A program made the position numbers and the translations under genes. This document shows positions 23,861 through 38,012 of a stretch of DNA of 64,000 bases, in pieces. The notes under the pieces are model-generated. The model saw only the letters and a list, made by a program, of their open reading frames with translations, did no database searches and was not told where the DNA came from. Source of the stretch: Isoperla grammatica (Eukaryota; Arthropoda; Insecta; Plecoptera; Perlodidae). The stretch covers positions 7,484,897-7,548,896 of the forward strand of contig OX246743.1 of NCBI GenBank assembly GCA_945910005.1, given 5' to 3'. Every line of letters begins with the position of its first letter. Positions within the stretch are counted from its first letter, which is position 1.

Positions 23861-26800
23861 TCAGATCGAATACATCGTTGGAAAGTAAATAATATTATAT
23901 ATATTGTTAACATTCTACTATGTTGTTTAGTAAGAATTAGTGGAACCAACTTACTTGAATCAAGAATCTATATTTAAATACAGCATTTCGGGAAATGATG
24001 GAGTTTTTCTCATCGTCGTGAGTTTAAACCAAATATAAACATTAAGTATTATTTTATTACATTTCAGTCAAATTAATTGTAAGTTATTTTAATTTTGTAG
24101 TATTTCAAATGTTTATTTCATTTATATGCACATACGTTTTCTAATTTTCTAACACAATTCTTATACGTGATTAAATTAATTATAATTTCCCTCTGAAAGA
24201 ACCAACGAAAAAAAGCACATAAAACCTCACATAGCGAAAGCAAAATTCTAGTTTCCCACACACTGAAATAGTTTCTCTTGATTAGATATTCAAGTTCTTC
24301 AGGATTCATTCCACAAGATATTCTTGCTTTGTTTATTTTGAACTGAAACTTCCAACACTGTTTCATTATGTCCGTGACAAAACATCTGTGACCTGTATTA
24401 ATTGCTTTTCAATGTATGTTCTCCATTTAACGATGTACAAATAAGTAACCCAGGTTTGTAGCAGCTCCAGGGGTAATGGGATATTTCGCTCAGGTATTGT
24501 ATATTACTCTAGCGTGAAGTGTAACATTTAAAACAAGAATTATACAAGTAATCGTATTAAATGCAATTTTAAATATACTTAGTGACAATTGTTAATAATT
24601 ATATTATTCACATCTTTATTACGTTGAGTTGGTACACTTATTTAATTTAAACTCTCTCTCCAGTAAATAATTGTGCTCTGCTTTCAACATTATTTTGTAT
24701 CGTGCTCGTATATGAAACAAAATATTATGTTTAGCCCTACACAAATATTTCGTCTGAAATCTCAAAACCACCGCAGCATAAATTATGAGTATCGACCTAA
24801 AAAGTATTTGTATATTTTTATTTGAAGTTTGGAAACCAATGCTATAAATAAATTAATAACTACAGTGTATTGTTTATATAAATATCTCTACGTTTACATA
24901 TTATTTGCTTATAAATAAACAACAATTCCATTCTATTGTTAATTCGAACCGTGTTGTATTAACCTGTCATATACAGGTTTCAGCACCAATACACAGGTGT
25001 GCACTACAAAGCTATACCTTGTAGCCTCGCGGTAACATGCGTAGCTTTACTTTCAGCTTCGACCACTTCCACTGACAATTGCGTCGACAAAGGCATATTG
25101 TCATGGCCACACTTCCCCGTCCGGTCCGTCAGTCCCCCCCCCCCCCAGCTTGTGCACTACATTCAAAGGCCATGTGTGTGTGTATGCACGGTACATTAGT
25201 GCCGGCGAACATCCAAATGGGATGGAGTAATCAAATAATGTAAAGCTGGATGCTGTGATTTAATGAGATTGTAAGGTTTAACTTCACCTTGGTTAAGGTA
25301 TAATCTATATTGACGTCAACCGGCCATACTGGTCTCATGCATGATTTAATCATAATCTAAGAGATGGACCTGTATGATTTTTAAATTGAATAAAAGAAGT
25401 ATTGAGAATTAAAATTACATGAATTATATAAAAATAGCAAATGAACAAACAAATCAATTTTATTTGAAAAACATGCTTTGTATTTATTACAATTGGCTTC
25501 AACTGACTCATTCTCCATATGGTAACTAGGTATTCACCTGAGTATGGATGTCCTGGGGACTTTTATTATTAAACATAGTCATTATAATTATCACTATCGT
25601 TAACACTATTCGTATTAGTATTGTAACTATTATTGATTGGTTGGTGGTTTTTATGTTGAAAATTACTTGAAGAATGAGTTAACTGGGCATTAAATAGTAG
25701 GCCTACCATCCTTGTGTTTCATTAGAGGTATTGTAAAATAAAAGAAAAATTGGTTAATATTCCTAAACTACAAAGATAGACTTCGATACAACGAGAATAT
25801 ACTGTTTATGTCCGACTAGGTCGAATTGTAGTTGGTTGGATGATAAAAGACACACGTGGAAAATGTCTTCTAAAGCGATTCATAGAATACAAATTTGTTC
25901 ACGTGGTTTAAGTGTGATCGCAAGGCTTGTGTTGGGATATCAACTGTCATAAAACCTTCCCCCTTTTGGAATCTCAATGAAAAGATAAAAGCCATCAAAT
26001 CCATTGTCGGGGATCAAATACACTACCTGCTGTTGTTTATTTATGCCTATGTAAAACATCTTCTTTATTCCCCCGCAAAGCAGGGCTTACCTAAATCGCA
26101 TATTCTAGATTTTCTTGAGACAATTTTCCGATATTAACAAAAAATATAGCTTTCTTACGACGTAGAAGTTGTAAAAAAGTTGTAAAGCTGTAAACTTTCA
26201 ACGTCTTTAGTGTATTGGGCTTGCAAAGGAACGCAAAAGGTCTGGTTTTACATTCACGGATCGGAAGTCTGTAAAATTTCGAAATATTGTCACTTTCCTT
26301 ACCAACCACCAAGTCTATCGATTACTGAATAAATTTGCTACCTCTCGTGTTTGATACTAATTGATCAATGTATTAGATATTAATAACAACACACAATATA
26401 AATAGCAATCTTCTACACTTAACAGATAAATAATGCTTAATAACTTTTCGTCTGTTAACTACCAGTGCAGGTACACGTGCAACGTAAACTGGGTTATGGC
26501 GAATAAAACAGAATGTTGGAAATGGGATATGGTAAAAAAAGGTAGACTTAAAGGGTAGGTTCAGTCAAAAAAGATGTAAGTTTTGATGAATAACAGTACG
26601 AGAACAACTTACGAACCTACAGAATACTAAATCCAACAACATAAAATGTGTCCATCTTGCCTGTACCCGTCACCCCGTGAAGAATTCCGGCTCAACCATC
26701 GATACTTAAAATGCGGCAGCAAAGTTTCAGCCAAACGAAACTTGTCTACTTAAACACTTCTGTATCAACTCAAATATTTAAATACGACGCAGAAATTAAC

Positions 26801-26880
26801 CTTGCCTTGTAGGTATAGGCCTAATACGGAAACTTGAAGCGAGGGCCATGACATAAAATAGGCCAATTAGACAACTCCCG
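23861..26880. other. AT-rich non-coding stretch
   Basis: No gene recognised. A poly-C run lies at about 25134-25146. Confidence 0.5.
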
Positions 26881-26887
26881 GTGGGCA

Positions 26888-26990
26888 AAGAGATACAAGA
26901 GAGAGAGGAAGAGGGAGAGAGAGGGGGAGAGGAAGAGAGAGGGGGAGAGAGACGGAGAGAGAGAGGGAGAGAGAGAGAAGTGAGAGAATG
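26888..26990. repeat. GA-rich imperfect microsatellite
   Basis: Purine-only tract of GAGA and GGGAGA words. Confidence 0.9.
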
Positions 26991-27084
26991 ATTTTTATTG
27001 AAGGCGGGATTAAGGCCAGTGAGGCCTTATTTTCCATCCAACCATATTACATTTACAACACATGTATGAGCAACACATACATAG

Positions 27085-27652
<568 letters not shown>

Positions 27653-27845
27653 CTCCTACTACGAGCTTTGAGCACCGGCACAGATTAACCCGGCTGAAGG
27701 GTGTCTGTGTCTCCTAGCGACAGATATGCAGGCAAGGGATGAGCCAAGCTGCCTTTACTGCGACCAGCAACATGGTGTAGAGGGTTTGTACGGCTTTGGT
27801 TTGAGGTTTGTTCCGCTGTCCATTGGAAGTGACGTAGAGCCTGAA
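27653..27845. other. Unique sequence left of duplicated segment
   Basis: No gene. It is not testable for homology with copy 2 because that side is the N gap. Confidence 0.4.
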
Positions 27846-30800
27846 GGGGGGGGGGGGATTCCCCGATATCTATGAAACTATCTTCCGAGGTCAAATGCAA
27901 CGCGCACACATTCAACGGTTGACTGATATTGTTCAGGGTTTGTATTATCTCTACACGTCAAACATTCCGAGAGAATATTTGTTGAGGTAAATTAACTCTT
28001 ATCAGCCAATAGTCTATCCCACACCGTGAGATCTGCACGACAGTACTTACTACATTACAAGGCTCTCACAGCCATAATGAATTTGGGCGCCTTGCATTTT
28101 GGTAGTCAAAGAAGCGGACCATTTGACCAAAAACTAATAACTATCCATAATTTCTTTATATTGACTAATGAAAATTCTAAATATGTACATATTATACCAT
28201 CAGAAATTATAAATTGAATGTATTTTCAGTGCAGGAAATAACAGGAAAATCGCAATTTAATTTTGACGATGTAAAACCAAAATCGGTGTCATTACATTTT
28301 ATTTTATTATTTGTAATAATTGTTCAAAATTATCCTGCAAGTGATGCTACTTGATGAGATCGCTAAAGTATAACATTTTGTAAAGATAAATTGCGTTTTC
28401 ATTGAATCGCGTTACCTGATATTTGTTTTTATGATTTTATTTGCATCCTCAAAGCACCCATATATATACTGTGTTACCTAGATATAAAGTACACATAAAT
28501 ATTCTGCTTTGAGAGCATGAAGAGTTGCATACTTAAACACAATTTAAATCTACCTCGTACATTACGACCTCGCTATCCAACGAAGCGTAGATCATAAATA
28601 GTCTCTAAGAGTCTTCTGTAGCCACGTGAACTAACATCTGTGAAATGTAAATGTGTATAATATTATCTCCTTGTAGTGTATAGTCATGTTTAAGAGGTTT
28701 ACCACAGGAAACTCTCGTATGGACATTTATTTAGTCTTATAGGTCGTATATTTAAAAAAAAAATGCATGAAGATGGAAATTATAAAAATAAGTGTAGGCC
28801 TATATATGATAAAAGCATGTAGATATATTACTATAATATAATAATAATATAAACAAAAGTATTATTATTATTGTTTGTATTAGCGCTGTTATAGTAATTA
28901 TAAGTAATAATAACAGTAATAATAACACATGTAAAATGACAACACTCAAACTCGGCACCTCCACCAAAATCAAGTTCAAAACTGTAATCGATGTCTCGAA
29001 TCTCCTCAATCTCGACTAAAATCCAAAAACACAGATCGTATATTATAAAAAAATACCTTTTCTTAATAACAAAATTGACAAATCACCCATCAGCTAGAAC
29101 GCAAATACTTCCTCTTATAGCTTCGGCTAAAAAAAAACTAAAAAAACGACCGATAATCCAACCATTTTAAAATTGTCTTCTAAACTCATAAATCACAAAC
29201 TTGTTCCCAACATATAACAAAATACTTTTTAATATATTATCACAAAATTAAAATAACAAACTTTTTTCCTTCCTGAATGCTTTGTCGATCTTGTCGTTGG
29301 TCGTTGGTCGTTGGTCGTTGTCAAAACGCTCTACAATAAGATACAAGACTTGAGCGCTTCTCTTTAATAATTCATCCACCCAAAACTCAAACATCGAAGT
29401 TTCATGACACGAAATTTCCACGTTCAGAATATATAGATGGATACTTGAACAATCTCGAAGATTAGCTATGGAGGCTTTTCATCAGAAAGTTCAGGGGCCG
29501 AACCGTAGAACGTTCCGTTTGGAAGATATTCCTTAAGAATATTACATCAGCCGACTTCTTAGTTCTCCTACAAGAAAGTATATCTATATTTGTTCTTCGT
29601 ATCAAGAGACATAAGCCTATGCTAAAACGTTAAGTAGTGCACGAAGATAAACGTTAAGTTGTTTAAGTAAGTAATTAGCTTATTAAGTCAGCTCTCTCAT
29701 GAGAAGAGGACCGTCCCCATAATTATGGGGAGGCAAGTCTGTCTGAATGCCCTACGACATCTCATGTTATTAACGAGAATACGGTTGTGAAATGGTAAAC
29801 TGGGAGTCCTTGTGGAATTATAATGGACGGCTATGAAATGTTCTCTCACTCACTCAACTCTTTCGTCTTTCTTTCACACACAAAAGCCTTTTCAATATCA
29901 TAAGATGATAAGTGGACTTCTAAGCGTTTAACTTCTTTACAGTGAAGAATAAAACCTCAAGTTTTTATTTTTGTTTCGGTGCTAAGATTAACTTGACCCA
30001 AAAATTTGTTAACCAAGTATTATATTGTAATAACACTACCTTTAAACGATAGAGTTAAATTCAAATTACAAACATAAACGCCGAAATGTATAAAACATAT
30101 ATATAATGTTCGACATGTATTGACAGTGCTGGACTAAAAGCGTGTAACTCACTAAAACAAAAACTTTGAATAAATACAGTCACTCGCAAAGTGAAATCAA
30201 CATCATATTTTTATCAGAATCTAGCTCGAAAACCTATAGCAGCATAATATGCCGTGTTGCAGCCAGCTGTTATTCAGAGCTTGTTTACATTTGGGCCAAA
30301 GTTCTCCGAACCAAAACAAATCAATACAACCCCATAAGCTTTTTGCCGGCGAGAATCTCATATTAGGACCCCTCCGCTATGTCTTAAAGTACATCCTACC
30401 CCATACTCCTAATTAGCATCTGTTCAATTATTTAGAGAATCGAGGTTTTGGTAACCCCCAGAAGTTTGTCCCATAATTCTTGATCTTGGTCTCCAGGCGA
30501 TCCTATGTAAATGGTTACGTTAATTTACTACCCCTTGCTTCGTAGCTTATTTATAACCTGAAGAGAGGTATATCTTGGCGCTTAATAACCCGAGCACAGA
30601 GGTGAAACTAAGGTGGGTGGAAACTGACGTAGTCGCTTCAAAGATGAACGATTCACGTCACTTGAAACGATCGTTATATAATGATGGGAAAACTAACCAG
30701 ATTTAAGATCGGTTTTACGGAAATTTAAGTAACCGCGAGAAATTTAATTACTTTATAAATATTACCTCAAGGACGATACGACAACGTGAAAAGTGTAAAA

Positions 30801-32157
30801 TTACTTGGATTTGGTTTTTAAAAAGCTCTAGAGTGAATAAGAACTTGATGGATATTTAAATCGATAAGTTTATTCTTTTTAATGTACTACATATAATTAT
30901 TAATTCTGTAATTATTTAATAACAAGATAACTGATGCAACATAAAACTTTTAAATCCAATTTTACAATCACAGGTCCCCTTTACTATGGGACATCTATGA
31001 ATCCAGGCCTTAATATGGGGGAGAGGGGAGGGGGATAGTAATTTAAATACCAAAATAAAAAATGATTATTGAAGCACATCGAGAAATATGAAATAGCAGT
31101 ACACTAAATTTATGTGCTTTATTTACCGTCGTGCTACAATATATCACCATATCAAATTAATAATTTGATTCGTCAGAATGTTCATGTTTTTTGTTTGGAT
31201 GTTTATAGAATCTAAAATCACTTCTAAGAAATTCCTAATCGGTTTAGTAGCATCCCCTTACGGCACGCCTTCACTGCAAGGGGATAGTTTTAAATCAGTG
31301 TGGGCGTAAGCCGGCTAATACCTCGAACCGTTTTCAGTCTCGTGGCAGACGAACGCTTTAAACCGCTTACAGACGGCGACTACGTTGAATGAAGGTGAGA
31401 CTACCACTTTACACGATACGATCGGCTACTGAGGACGTTTGAGGGGGACCGAAGCATGGACTGACATTCACCTGTCAGGTAAGTAAACAGACAGGTTAGA
31501 TATACGTCAGAGAGATATATGTGTGACGTCATAATGGACATTAGTAGCCAAAATGTTTGTTGACATTTAAGCTGTCAAGAGATTACCAAAATGCTTAATA
31601 CCATATAAAATATGACCACTTGAGCACCTATATCCCCCGATAAAGTTTACGGAAATGATGATGAGCAAGAGAACGAGTGGACATTATAATAAAATTGGTA
31701 TCCTCTCGCCCCCCTCCCCCCCCCCCCCCCACCACTCCACAAAAAAAGAACAAATCTCCCTCCAGCAACAGCAAAACGAAATCATACAGGTAACAATCAA
31801 ACTTTGTACGCGCCTGTTATTATTATTACGAAAAGTAAAAGAAGTTAAGGGAATATCGGGGGGGGGGGGTTTAACTCCTCCTCCAGGTGTACCATTGTAT
31901 TTGCAACCATTTGTTTTTAAATCATAGTACTTTTCATATTTCGGTTCACCTTTTGACAATAATTGAAAGCATTTGAAAGCAATTTTAACTAACATAATGG
32001 TGGAAATTACACTACAACACTACGTACCGTATATCAGTCTCACGGGCTTTCTAAAAGAAAGAAAGCAAGTCTCATTCACCAATACGTACCGTACATACAG
32101 TCTAACATGCTTTCCAAAAGAGTGAAAGCGACTCTCATTCACCAATATCTCAAAAAC

Positions 32158-32412
32158 ATTAAATAAATAAATAAATTCACATTTAGAGTCTACCCACTCA
32201 GTAATGAAACTGATTTGCAGTGGGGGACTTTAATTTAAAGCGACTAAACCAACCCTGTAGGCTGCGAACACCATCGACGAGTGAGCGATAACCAATCAAA
32301 GATCGATATTTCAAATACGAAACATATGAATCAGTGATTGGACAGTGCGAACACCTGCGGACAAATGCCAGAATCAACAAGGCCGATTCAGAACAACTTT
32401 GAATTTATTGAG
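32158..32412 (-). mobile_element. R1 copy c: insertion absent from the other segment copy
   Basis: Begins with a short (AAAT)n and runs through the R1 body to GAGTGCTTCG. Copy 2 of the segment has only ACATTATTTTTGTTTGTGTT at the matching site (about 61103), so the boundaries are defined by comparison. This copy lacks the ~45 bp at the right end that copies a and b have. With the tail on the left, that is a 5' truncation of a minus-oriented retroposon. Confidence 0.85.
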
Positions 32413-33528
32413 TGCTTCGTTTGTGTTCTACCGCTGCGCACTTCTTGAAAATTAGAACGGACATTTGATGTTGGGCACCGTGTAACCTTTGACCGGCCCC
32501 TCCCGAGATCTGCATACGTATATTATTCTATAATGGGAATAATACTACAAAGGCAGACCAGAACAAGAAGCAGAGGAAACTCAGGTCGTGTGATAAAGTT
32601 CACGTACAAAACGCCATGTTAAATAAGAAACAATCCTCGGCCCATCCTTTGTCTTAAAGAGGATAGCGAAATGAAGGGCCTAGCTCTTACTTCAATGGGG
32701 CATAGAAGAGTTAAAATGGGCCTTTAGGGATGGGGAAGGGGGACGGGGGGAATAAGTAGGGCGTATATTCACGTATAAGCCACACGGGAGTTTCATACAT
32801 ATATCCTTTGAATTCAATGGCGGAAGAAAGAAAGTTGGAAAGTTATAGTGGGTGGTCGCGGTTTGAGTCGAGCGAGAACGATTTATTTGTTATTCGAGAG
32901 TGGAAGTTTTAGATTTTGTGGATACCTTCCTCACTCACTGTATATACACGTCAATAAATCTAAATAAGAGATTTCGTTCCATGTCGTTAACCGTGATTGG
33001 AAATATATGAGCAGATGCTTTTCTTTGCTACTTTAACCGCCAGTTAAGAACATATTAGGAAGTTGATGCAAGACACAAATTAGATTTTTTTTTAAGTTTC
33101 ATAAAATAAACTGTATGCATAACATGAGGATGGCTATGATAAGGGGTCTTCGTGCAAGGGCATAAACTAGATTATATTTTTAAAGTTCCAGAAGGTAAAA
33201 AAGAAGTATACATAAGATGATGATAAGGGTTTTGATGCAAAGGCATAAACTAGATTTAAGTTCCATAAAGTAAACAATATACATAATCGCATGATGATTC
33301 TTGTGGGTGTAGTAAGAATGAATCCTGGATGTTTTCAAACAGGATTCTTAAGCGTCGTCTGAGACGTGCCACGTATTCTGCTTTTCAATGTCAATCAAAT
33401 CTAGCGTTGAAACTACTTAAACTGAACACACATTGTATCATAGCCTTCTATTGTATGATCACTCTAATATTATTGAGGTGTTTGATGTTCGAATAAATGT
33501 GTAAGACTTAAAAGAGTAATTAAATATA

Positions 33529-33702
33529 AAGCCTGTATTACACGGTCAAACTTTTTCATCCAACTCCTTGAATTCAAGAACAAAAGCGCATCAATAAATA
33601 ATTCCTATTGTTGTATTTGACTACATACTGACTGTTTTTGATGCGCTTTTGTTCTTGAATTCAAGGAGTTGGATGAATAAGTTTGACCATGTTAACAGGC
33701 TT
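33529..33702. mobile_element. 174-bp TA-flanked hairpin MITE (copy 1 only)
   Basis: Terminal arms begin AAGCCTGT and stay paired for about 65 bp, including CCAACTCCTTGAATTCAAGA and GAACAAAAGCGCATCAA, around a ~40-bp loop. TA flanks both ends (33527-33528 and 33703-33704). The matching site in copy 2 (about 62252) is empty. TA targets suggest mobilisation by a Tc1/mariner-type transposase. No coding. Confidence 0.88.
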
Positions 33703-34767
33703 TAGTTTATTCCTTCATTTTTTTCTATATTCCTGCCATCGATTCTTTACATTTATTCTCGGCGCTATCGCGACCTGTTAATTTTAATTCATGGATGTAA
33801 GATGAGAAACTGTTAATAATATGGTACGCTTACTATTTTGGTATTAAAAAGTAATTATTATAAAACTCTTTTCAACAATCTTAATTTTTTTCTTCAAGGA
33901 TCTTCTAAAAGAAATAGTTTATTATTAGGATTCGTTTAAAAAATGCATACAACAGGTTTTGAAAAAAGTTTCTTCACGAAACGTGTAGCGTAATAAAGCA
34001 GTACTATTATAGGGACTTATAAAAACAAGAAAATGTACTTGGTACAGAACAATAAATGCACAACATTCAACTACTCTATACAGCATTCAGTAGCTGATGA
34101 AAAGTAAGAACAATGAAATACTCTACGAAGTAATTCGTCCACCATTTACTCATTCATATACTGCACTGACATTAATTAATGCACTTGTGTCTGATAGATG
34201 CATCTAAATCCATGTAAGAGTTCAGTTTATCGCACATACGATTCAACTTTGTACAGATCGAATAAAGTTTTTCACGAACTCAAAAAGAAACTTATGGCGC
34301 ACGTAAGAGTAAAGTGTAGTTCTGTGTTATGAGATGTGTGCAAGCAGACAGGTAGGTATTGCCAAGTCGTAAAACACGAGTTACGGACTTGACTCCTTTT
34401 AAACTATGTCAACTTCGAATAAATATCGGCAAACCAAACGAAGGAGACGTCTTAAGCACAACGAGAAAACCCGCTCTCTTAGAAAAGGTCAAGTGGCAAT
34501 TGAAAATTTAATATAAACCTTGAGTTAATATAGTCGAACGTTGATGTTGGGTAGATCAAAACGTTCTGTACAGACGAAGTCTTTAGAATTGCGGTATGAC
34601 ACTCATTTTGGAAAAGACTGGGCCGATATAAAACATGTTTTTTGTTTCCGTACCTTCGTTTTCAACTTATATTTCTGCAATAATAAGCTTCGTCCTTCTA
34701 CCGCTAGAATTGCTCGTATACAGACAATATCTTGATTAAACAATTGTAATTTATTAATGCTTTTTAT

Positions 34768-34860
34768 TATGCTATCGTGGTTTTACGAGTTTAACCGTGT
34801 CAAAAAGTAGGATTGGTTCCACCTTTGACACGGTTATACCCGGAAAACCACGATAGCATA
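34768..34860. mobile_element. 93-bp hairpin, shared by both segment copies
   Basis: 17-bp perfect outer arms (TATGCTATCGTGGTTTT and its inverse) and inner arms ACCGTGTCAAA / TTTGACACGGT. Its counterpart is at 63353-63445. Likely an old small MITE. Confidence 0.75.
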
Positions 34861-35185
34861 GTTGACTCCGGCCGTAAACCGTAAAAGCCTCCGAAATAGA
34901 ATGCTTCTTATTGTTTGGCTTAGAGGCTATTTGACATATTACGTAAAATTATTTTATTTCCATGATCCGCTCGACCCGATACTTGATTTAAATATTACAA
35001 CTCTTTAATTCCATCCACTCATTTCAATTTTATTTCAATTTCCATCTCAAGTGGTAACAAATTGTAATTTCTTAATAATAATAATTTCACCTGAAACCTG
35101 CCCAAGGACAATCTATGTCCCTCTTCAGGTGCTCCAAAGTCACTGTTTGCGTTTTCATGTGGGTAGGTCAGTACCATACATACAT

Positions 35186-35622
35186 CTACCTGTCGGTTTA
35201 GCCGCGGTCGCTTAGCCGGTTCCCATACGAACACCGAAGTTAAGCAACCTCGGGCTAGGTCAGGAGGTGGATGGGTGACCACTCTCCTCTGAAACACTAG
35301 TTACCGTTGGTTAGAGCAGATTGGAGGGTTCGAAAGCTTGTGTAACAGCTTCGTTCTTCTCGTCAACTGCTCGGCAGTCCAGGTTAGTGGAGGAACCTAT
35401 ATGACTGGTCAAAGTCACACCGTCCTTTCGGATGGGACGTAAAGCTGATGGTGCCCTTGGTACTTTTCCACAGTAGTAGGCTACGTGCCGGTACCGGGTT
35501 TCCCCTCCTCCCTTCTTCATCATGCATCATTGTTAATCATCCGTTGTTAATTGTTATACTGGTCACTGTTAAATGGCATAAAATGCTATATGGGGCCAAT
35601 TTAACAAAAAACAAAAACATAT
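35186..35622 (+). mobile_element. 5S rRNA-derived SINE (copy 1 only)
   Basis: The first ~120 bp resemble 5S rRNA: ACACCGAAGTTAAGCAACCT with CGGGCTAGGTC (A-box region) and GGTGGATGGGTGACC (C-box), in the correct order and spacing. A non-5S body follows (for example TTTCGGATGGGACGTAAAGC) and an A-rich 3' end. Copy 2 lacks the block (junction CATACATGTTTATGTC near 63756). The 5S part is too degenerate at its ends to be a working 5S gene. 5S-headed SINEs (SINE3 type) are known in animals. Confidence 0.75.
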
Positions 35623-35655
35623 TTATGTCAATCATTTCCAACGTTACAAAAACAT

Positions 35656-35728
35656 ACCAAAACCGGGTATAGAACCACGGGTCTTTTGCATTGATATCAG
35701 CAATATACCAACAATACCAACGAGCTAC
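35656..35728 (-). repeat. tRNA-like segment, shared by both segment copies
   Basis: On minus: GTAGCTCGTTGGTATTG, then a loop region, then GGTTCTATACCCGGTTTTGG. The arrangement and 73-bp length are tRNA-like with degenerate boxes. Homologue at 63787-63860. Confidence 0.4.
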
Positions 35729-35808
35729 ACAAATTTGGAATTTAACAAAATTTATGAATTCGGTTCTAAAGTTCTACCGTTTCGTTAAAGAACATAAAAT
35801 TTGTTTTT

Positions 35809-36225
35809 TAATCATGAATATCCAAACGTATAATATGGTCGATTATACCAAGATAGTATTGTTGACTTCTCAAACTGGATTCAATGTATGTTATGTGTAT
35901 CTGGATAGCCATGACTTCCAACGCCAACAATTCTCACTCAAGTATCAACATTTATTAAACTCTGAGAATTGTGTTAATAAACTTAAGTTCTAAACGAACC
36001 TCGCCTTAAACGACGTTAGTTCGCCACAGTAAACTCCCCTTGCAAGAAGTTAGCTGGGGTTGCCGCCCATATAGGGAGGGGTACACCTTACACTAATTGA
36101 CATGCTTGGAGTGTATGTACAAGCAACTAAATCACATTACATGGGACAACACGCGGGTCACATGTTACCTTAATTCCATTAAATACACAGCTCGCATTAT
36201 CGTCGTGTCATCTTAGTTGGGTTAC
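35809..36225. other. Non-coding stretch
   Basis: A 100-codon plus frame (35691-35993) overlaps the tRNA-like repeat and has no recognised domain. Nothing else. Confidence 0.4.
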
Positions 36226-36226
36226 A

Positions 36227-36415
<189 letters not shown>

Positions 36416-37799
36416 TCGCTATCGGCGCGGAGATGCTATATATTTTAAGGGTATGCACATATTTGTGTGCCAACGTGGTTTTGGTCTTGTTGTTATTTCT
36501 AATGAGGTATCATGGTTGTTTTTGTGTAACAAAATATTTACATAAATTTGAATATTAATTTGCATCTTGCTTTGGGTTTAAATTATTTTCTAACGTTAAT
36601 TTGGTGGATTATAACTTCTTTTAAAGTTATATACGTTCAGTGATAACCCAAGATGTTATTTTAAATAAGGTTATTTATCTGATTTTCAACTTTCAAAAGC
36701 AATATCAGAAAGTATATCATTCTAAACTCGATTAAAAACATATATTAAATATTCTTCTTAATATTTCTTCGATAGTCCCTTCAATCGTTACTATCTGGTT
36801 CTATGTATATTACAGATTACAGACAATATAATTATCTAAATCAAGGGTACACAATATTATAGTCAAATTCAATCTGAGTTCATAACATTCTCATTTGAGA
36901 TTATAATCACAGGAGTTGACGGGTTTGTATAATACTACATCTAAATTTAGAAAATTTGAGCATATCTTCAATGTATTATTTTCAACAGAATTACAAAGGG
37001 AATACTTAAATTGTCTGCGCGCTTTATTCACTCCAAGAATTGTAAATAATATCTGTAGACATAAATAAATTCATTACAATGTCTCCCGTTCGCTCGGATT
37101 ACGATGTCAGTTCGGAGGCAAATTGAAATATCTACTAAATTCTCTAAGAGATTTTCCGGAAACCTAAAATATCAAAGTTCGCGTATTTCCCACAACCGGA
37201 GTATTCCAACTCGGTCTGTGAGCTAATTCAACGTTGGCATAGGCTTATAGTTGTAGATATTGATTATTGATTTTGAATTTTCTACATTGATGCGCCGGAA
37301 ACGAAGTGTATTGGTTTGTCCCCGTTTATCCCTGGCTGTGGCAGCAAAGAGAGCAGTGCAGTTGTTGGCAATGAATACATCACCGGCATCTAATCACGTT
37401 TATCTCTGCCAAATAGAAGGGATTGTGAAGCTCACAGCGATTTAAGCTATTTGCAGCGTCCGTATTGGCATTCGCACTCCAATGAATCACGTCGTATTAT
37501 GAGGGGGGGGGGAGGGGAGTAGAGACAGATTTTCTGAAAGATTCCTGTGCTTAAAATATTTTCGAGCATTTATTTCACTTAACTTGAACCAAATATACAA
37601 ACACATAGTTTTGCACATACCGATTTGTATATTCAATGGTAACGAAATCACTTTGACAAACCATTTACTACAATTGAAAATAGGATGTGAAATATTTTTA
37701 TTTTTAAATTTTCGTGTCAACGATTTGTTTTGTACCTTTCCAAAAACATGAAAACCAAAATCAGCCTCTCTTACAATCCCGAAAGCAATACCGCGAAAG
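36416..37799. other. AT-rich non-coding stretch
   Basis: No gene recognised; a G-run lies at 37503-37512. Confidence 0.5.
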
Positions 37800-37940
37800 C
37801 GTATGCTTCTGTTAGGGCCAACCTAGCCGGACAGGTCGAGGGGAGAAACCAGATGAAATGCAGTCCACGTCCTACTTGTCCCTATCCTCCAATCACCCCC
37901 AACGTTATACGACCTAGTTGTCGAGTATGTCGTTCAACAC
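37800..37940 (+). repeat. SINE-like repeat S, 3' part (copy d)
   Basis: CTCCAATCACCCCCAACG and TCGAGTATGTCGTTCAACACC match the end of copy a (CAATCACCTCCGATATCG, TCGAGTACGTCGTTAAACATC) in order and spacing. Confidence 0.45.
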
Positions 37941-37941
37941 C

Positions 37942-38012
37942 AGACAATATAATACGAGACAATATAATACACCAGACAATATAATACACCAGACACCAGA
38001 CAATATAATACG
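37942..38012. repeat. Short tandem repeat (~17 bp unit)
   Basis: Four imperfect copies of CAGACAATATAATACAC-like units. Confidence 0.85.

Larger units (their letters stand above)
27846..35808. repeat. Duplicated segment, copy 1
   Basis: Collinear and same-orientation with 56567-63939. Both begin in a G-run followed by ATTCCCCGATATCTATGAAA and end around GAACATAAAATTTGTTTT. They differ by scattered substitutions and small indels, plus large insertions unique to one copy. No protein-coding gene was recognised: open frames are short and not preserved between copies. A conserved palindrome CCCCATAATTATGGGG (about 29715) and a hairpin (34768) are shared. It is either a segmental duplication or an alternative haplotype. 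Confidence 0.95.

Noticed and set aside
31400..31485. Conserved donor GTAAGTAAACAG in both segment copies as evidence for a coding exon
   Set aside because: Sequence just upstream differs by frame-breaking indels between copies; at most an untranslated exon.
35190..35307. Functional 5S rRNA gene
   Set aside because: The 5S ends are degenerate and the block sits in an insertion with a non-5S body, so a 5S-derived SINE fits better.
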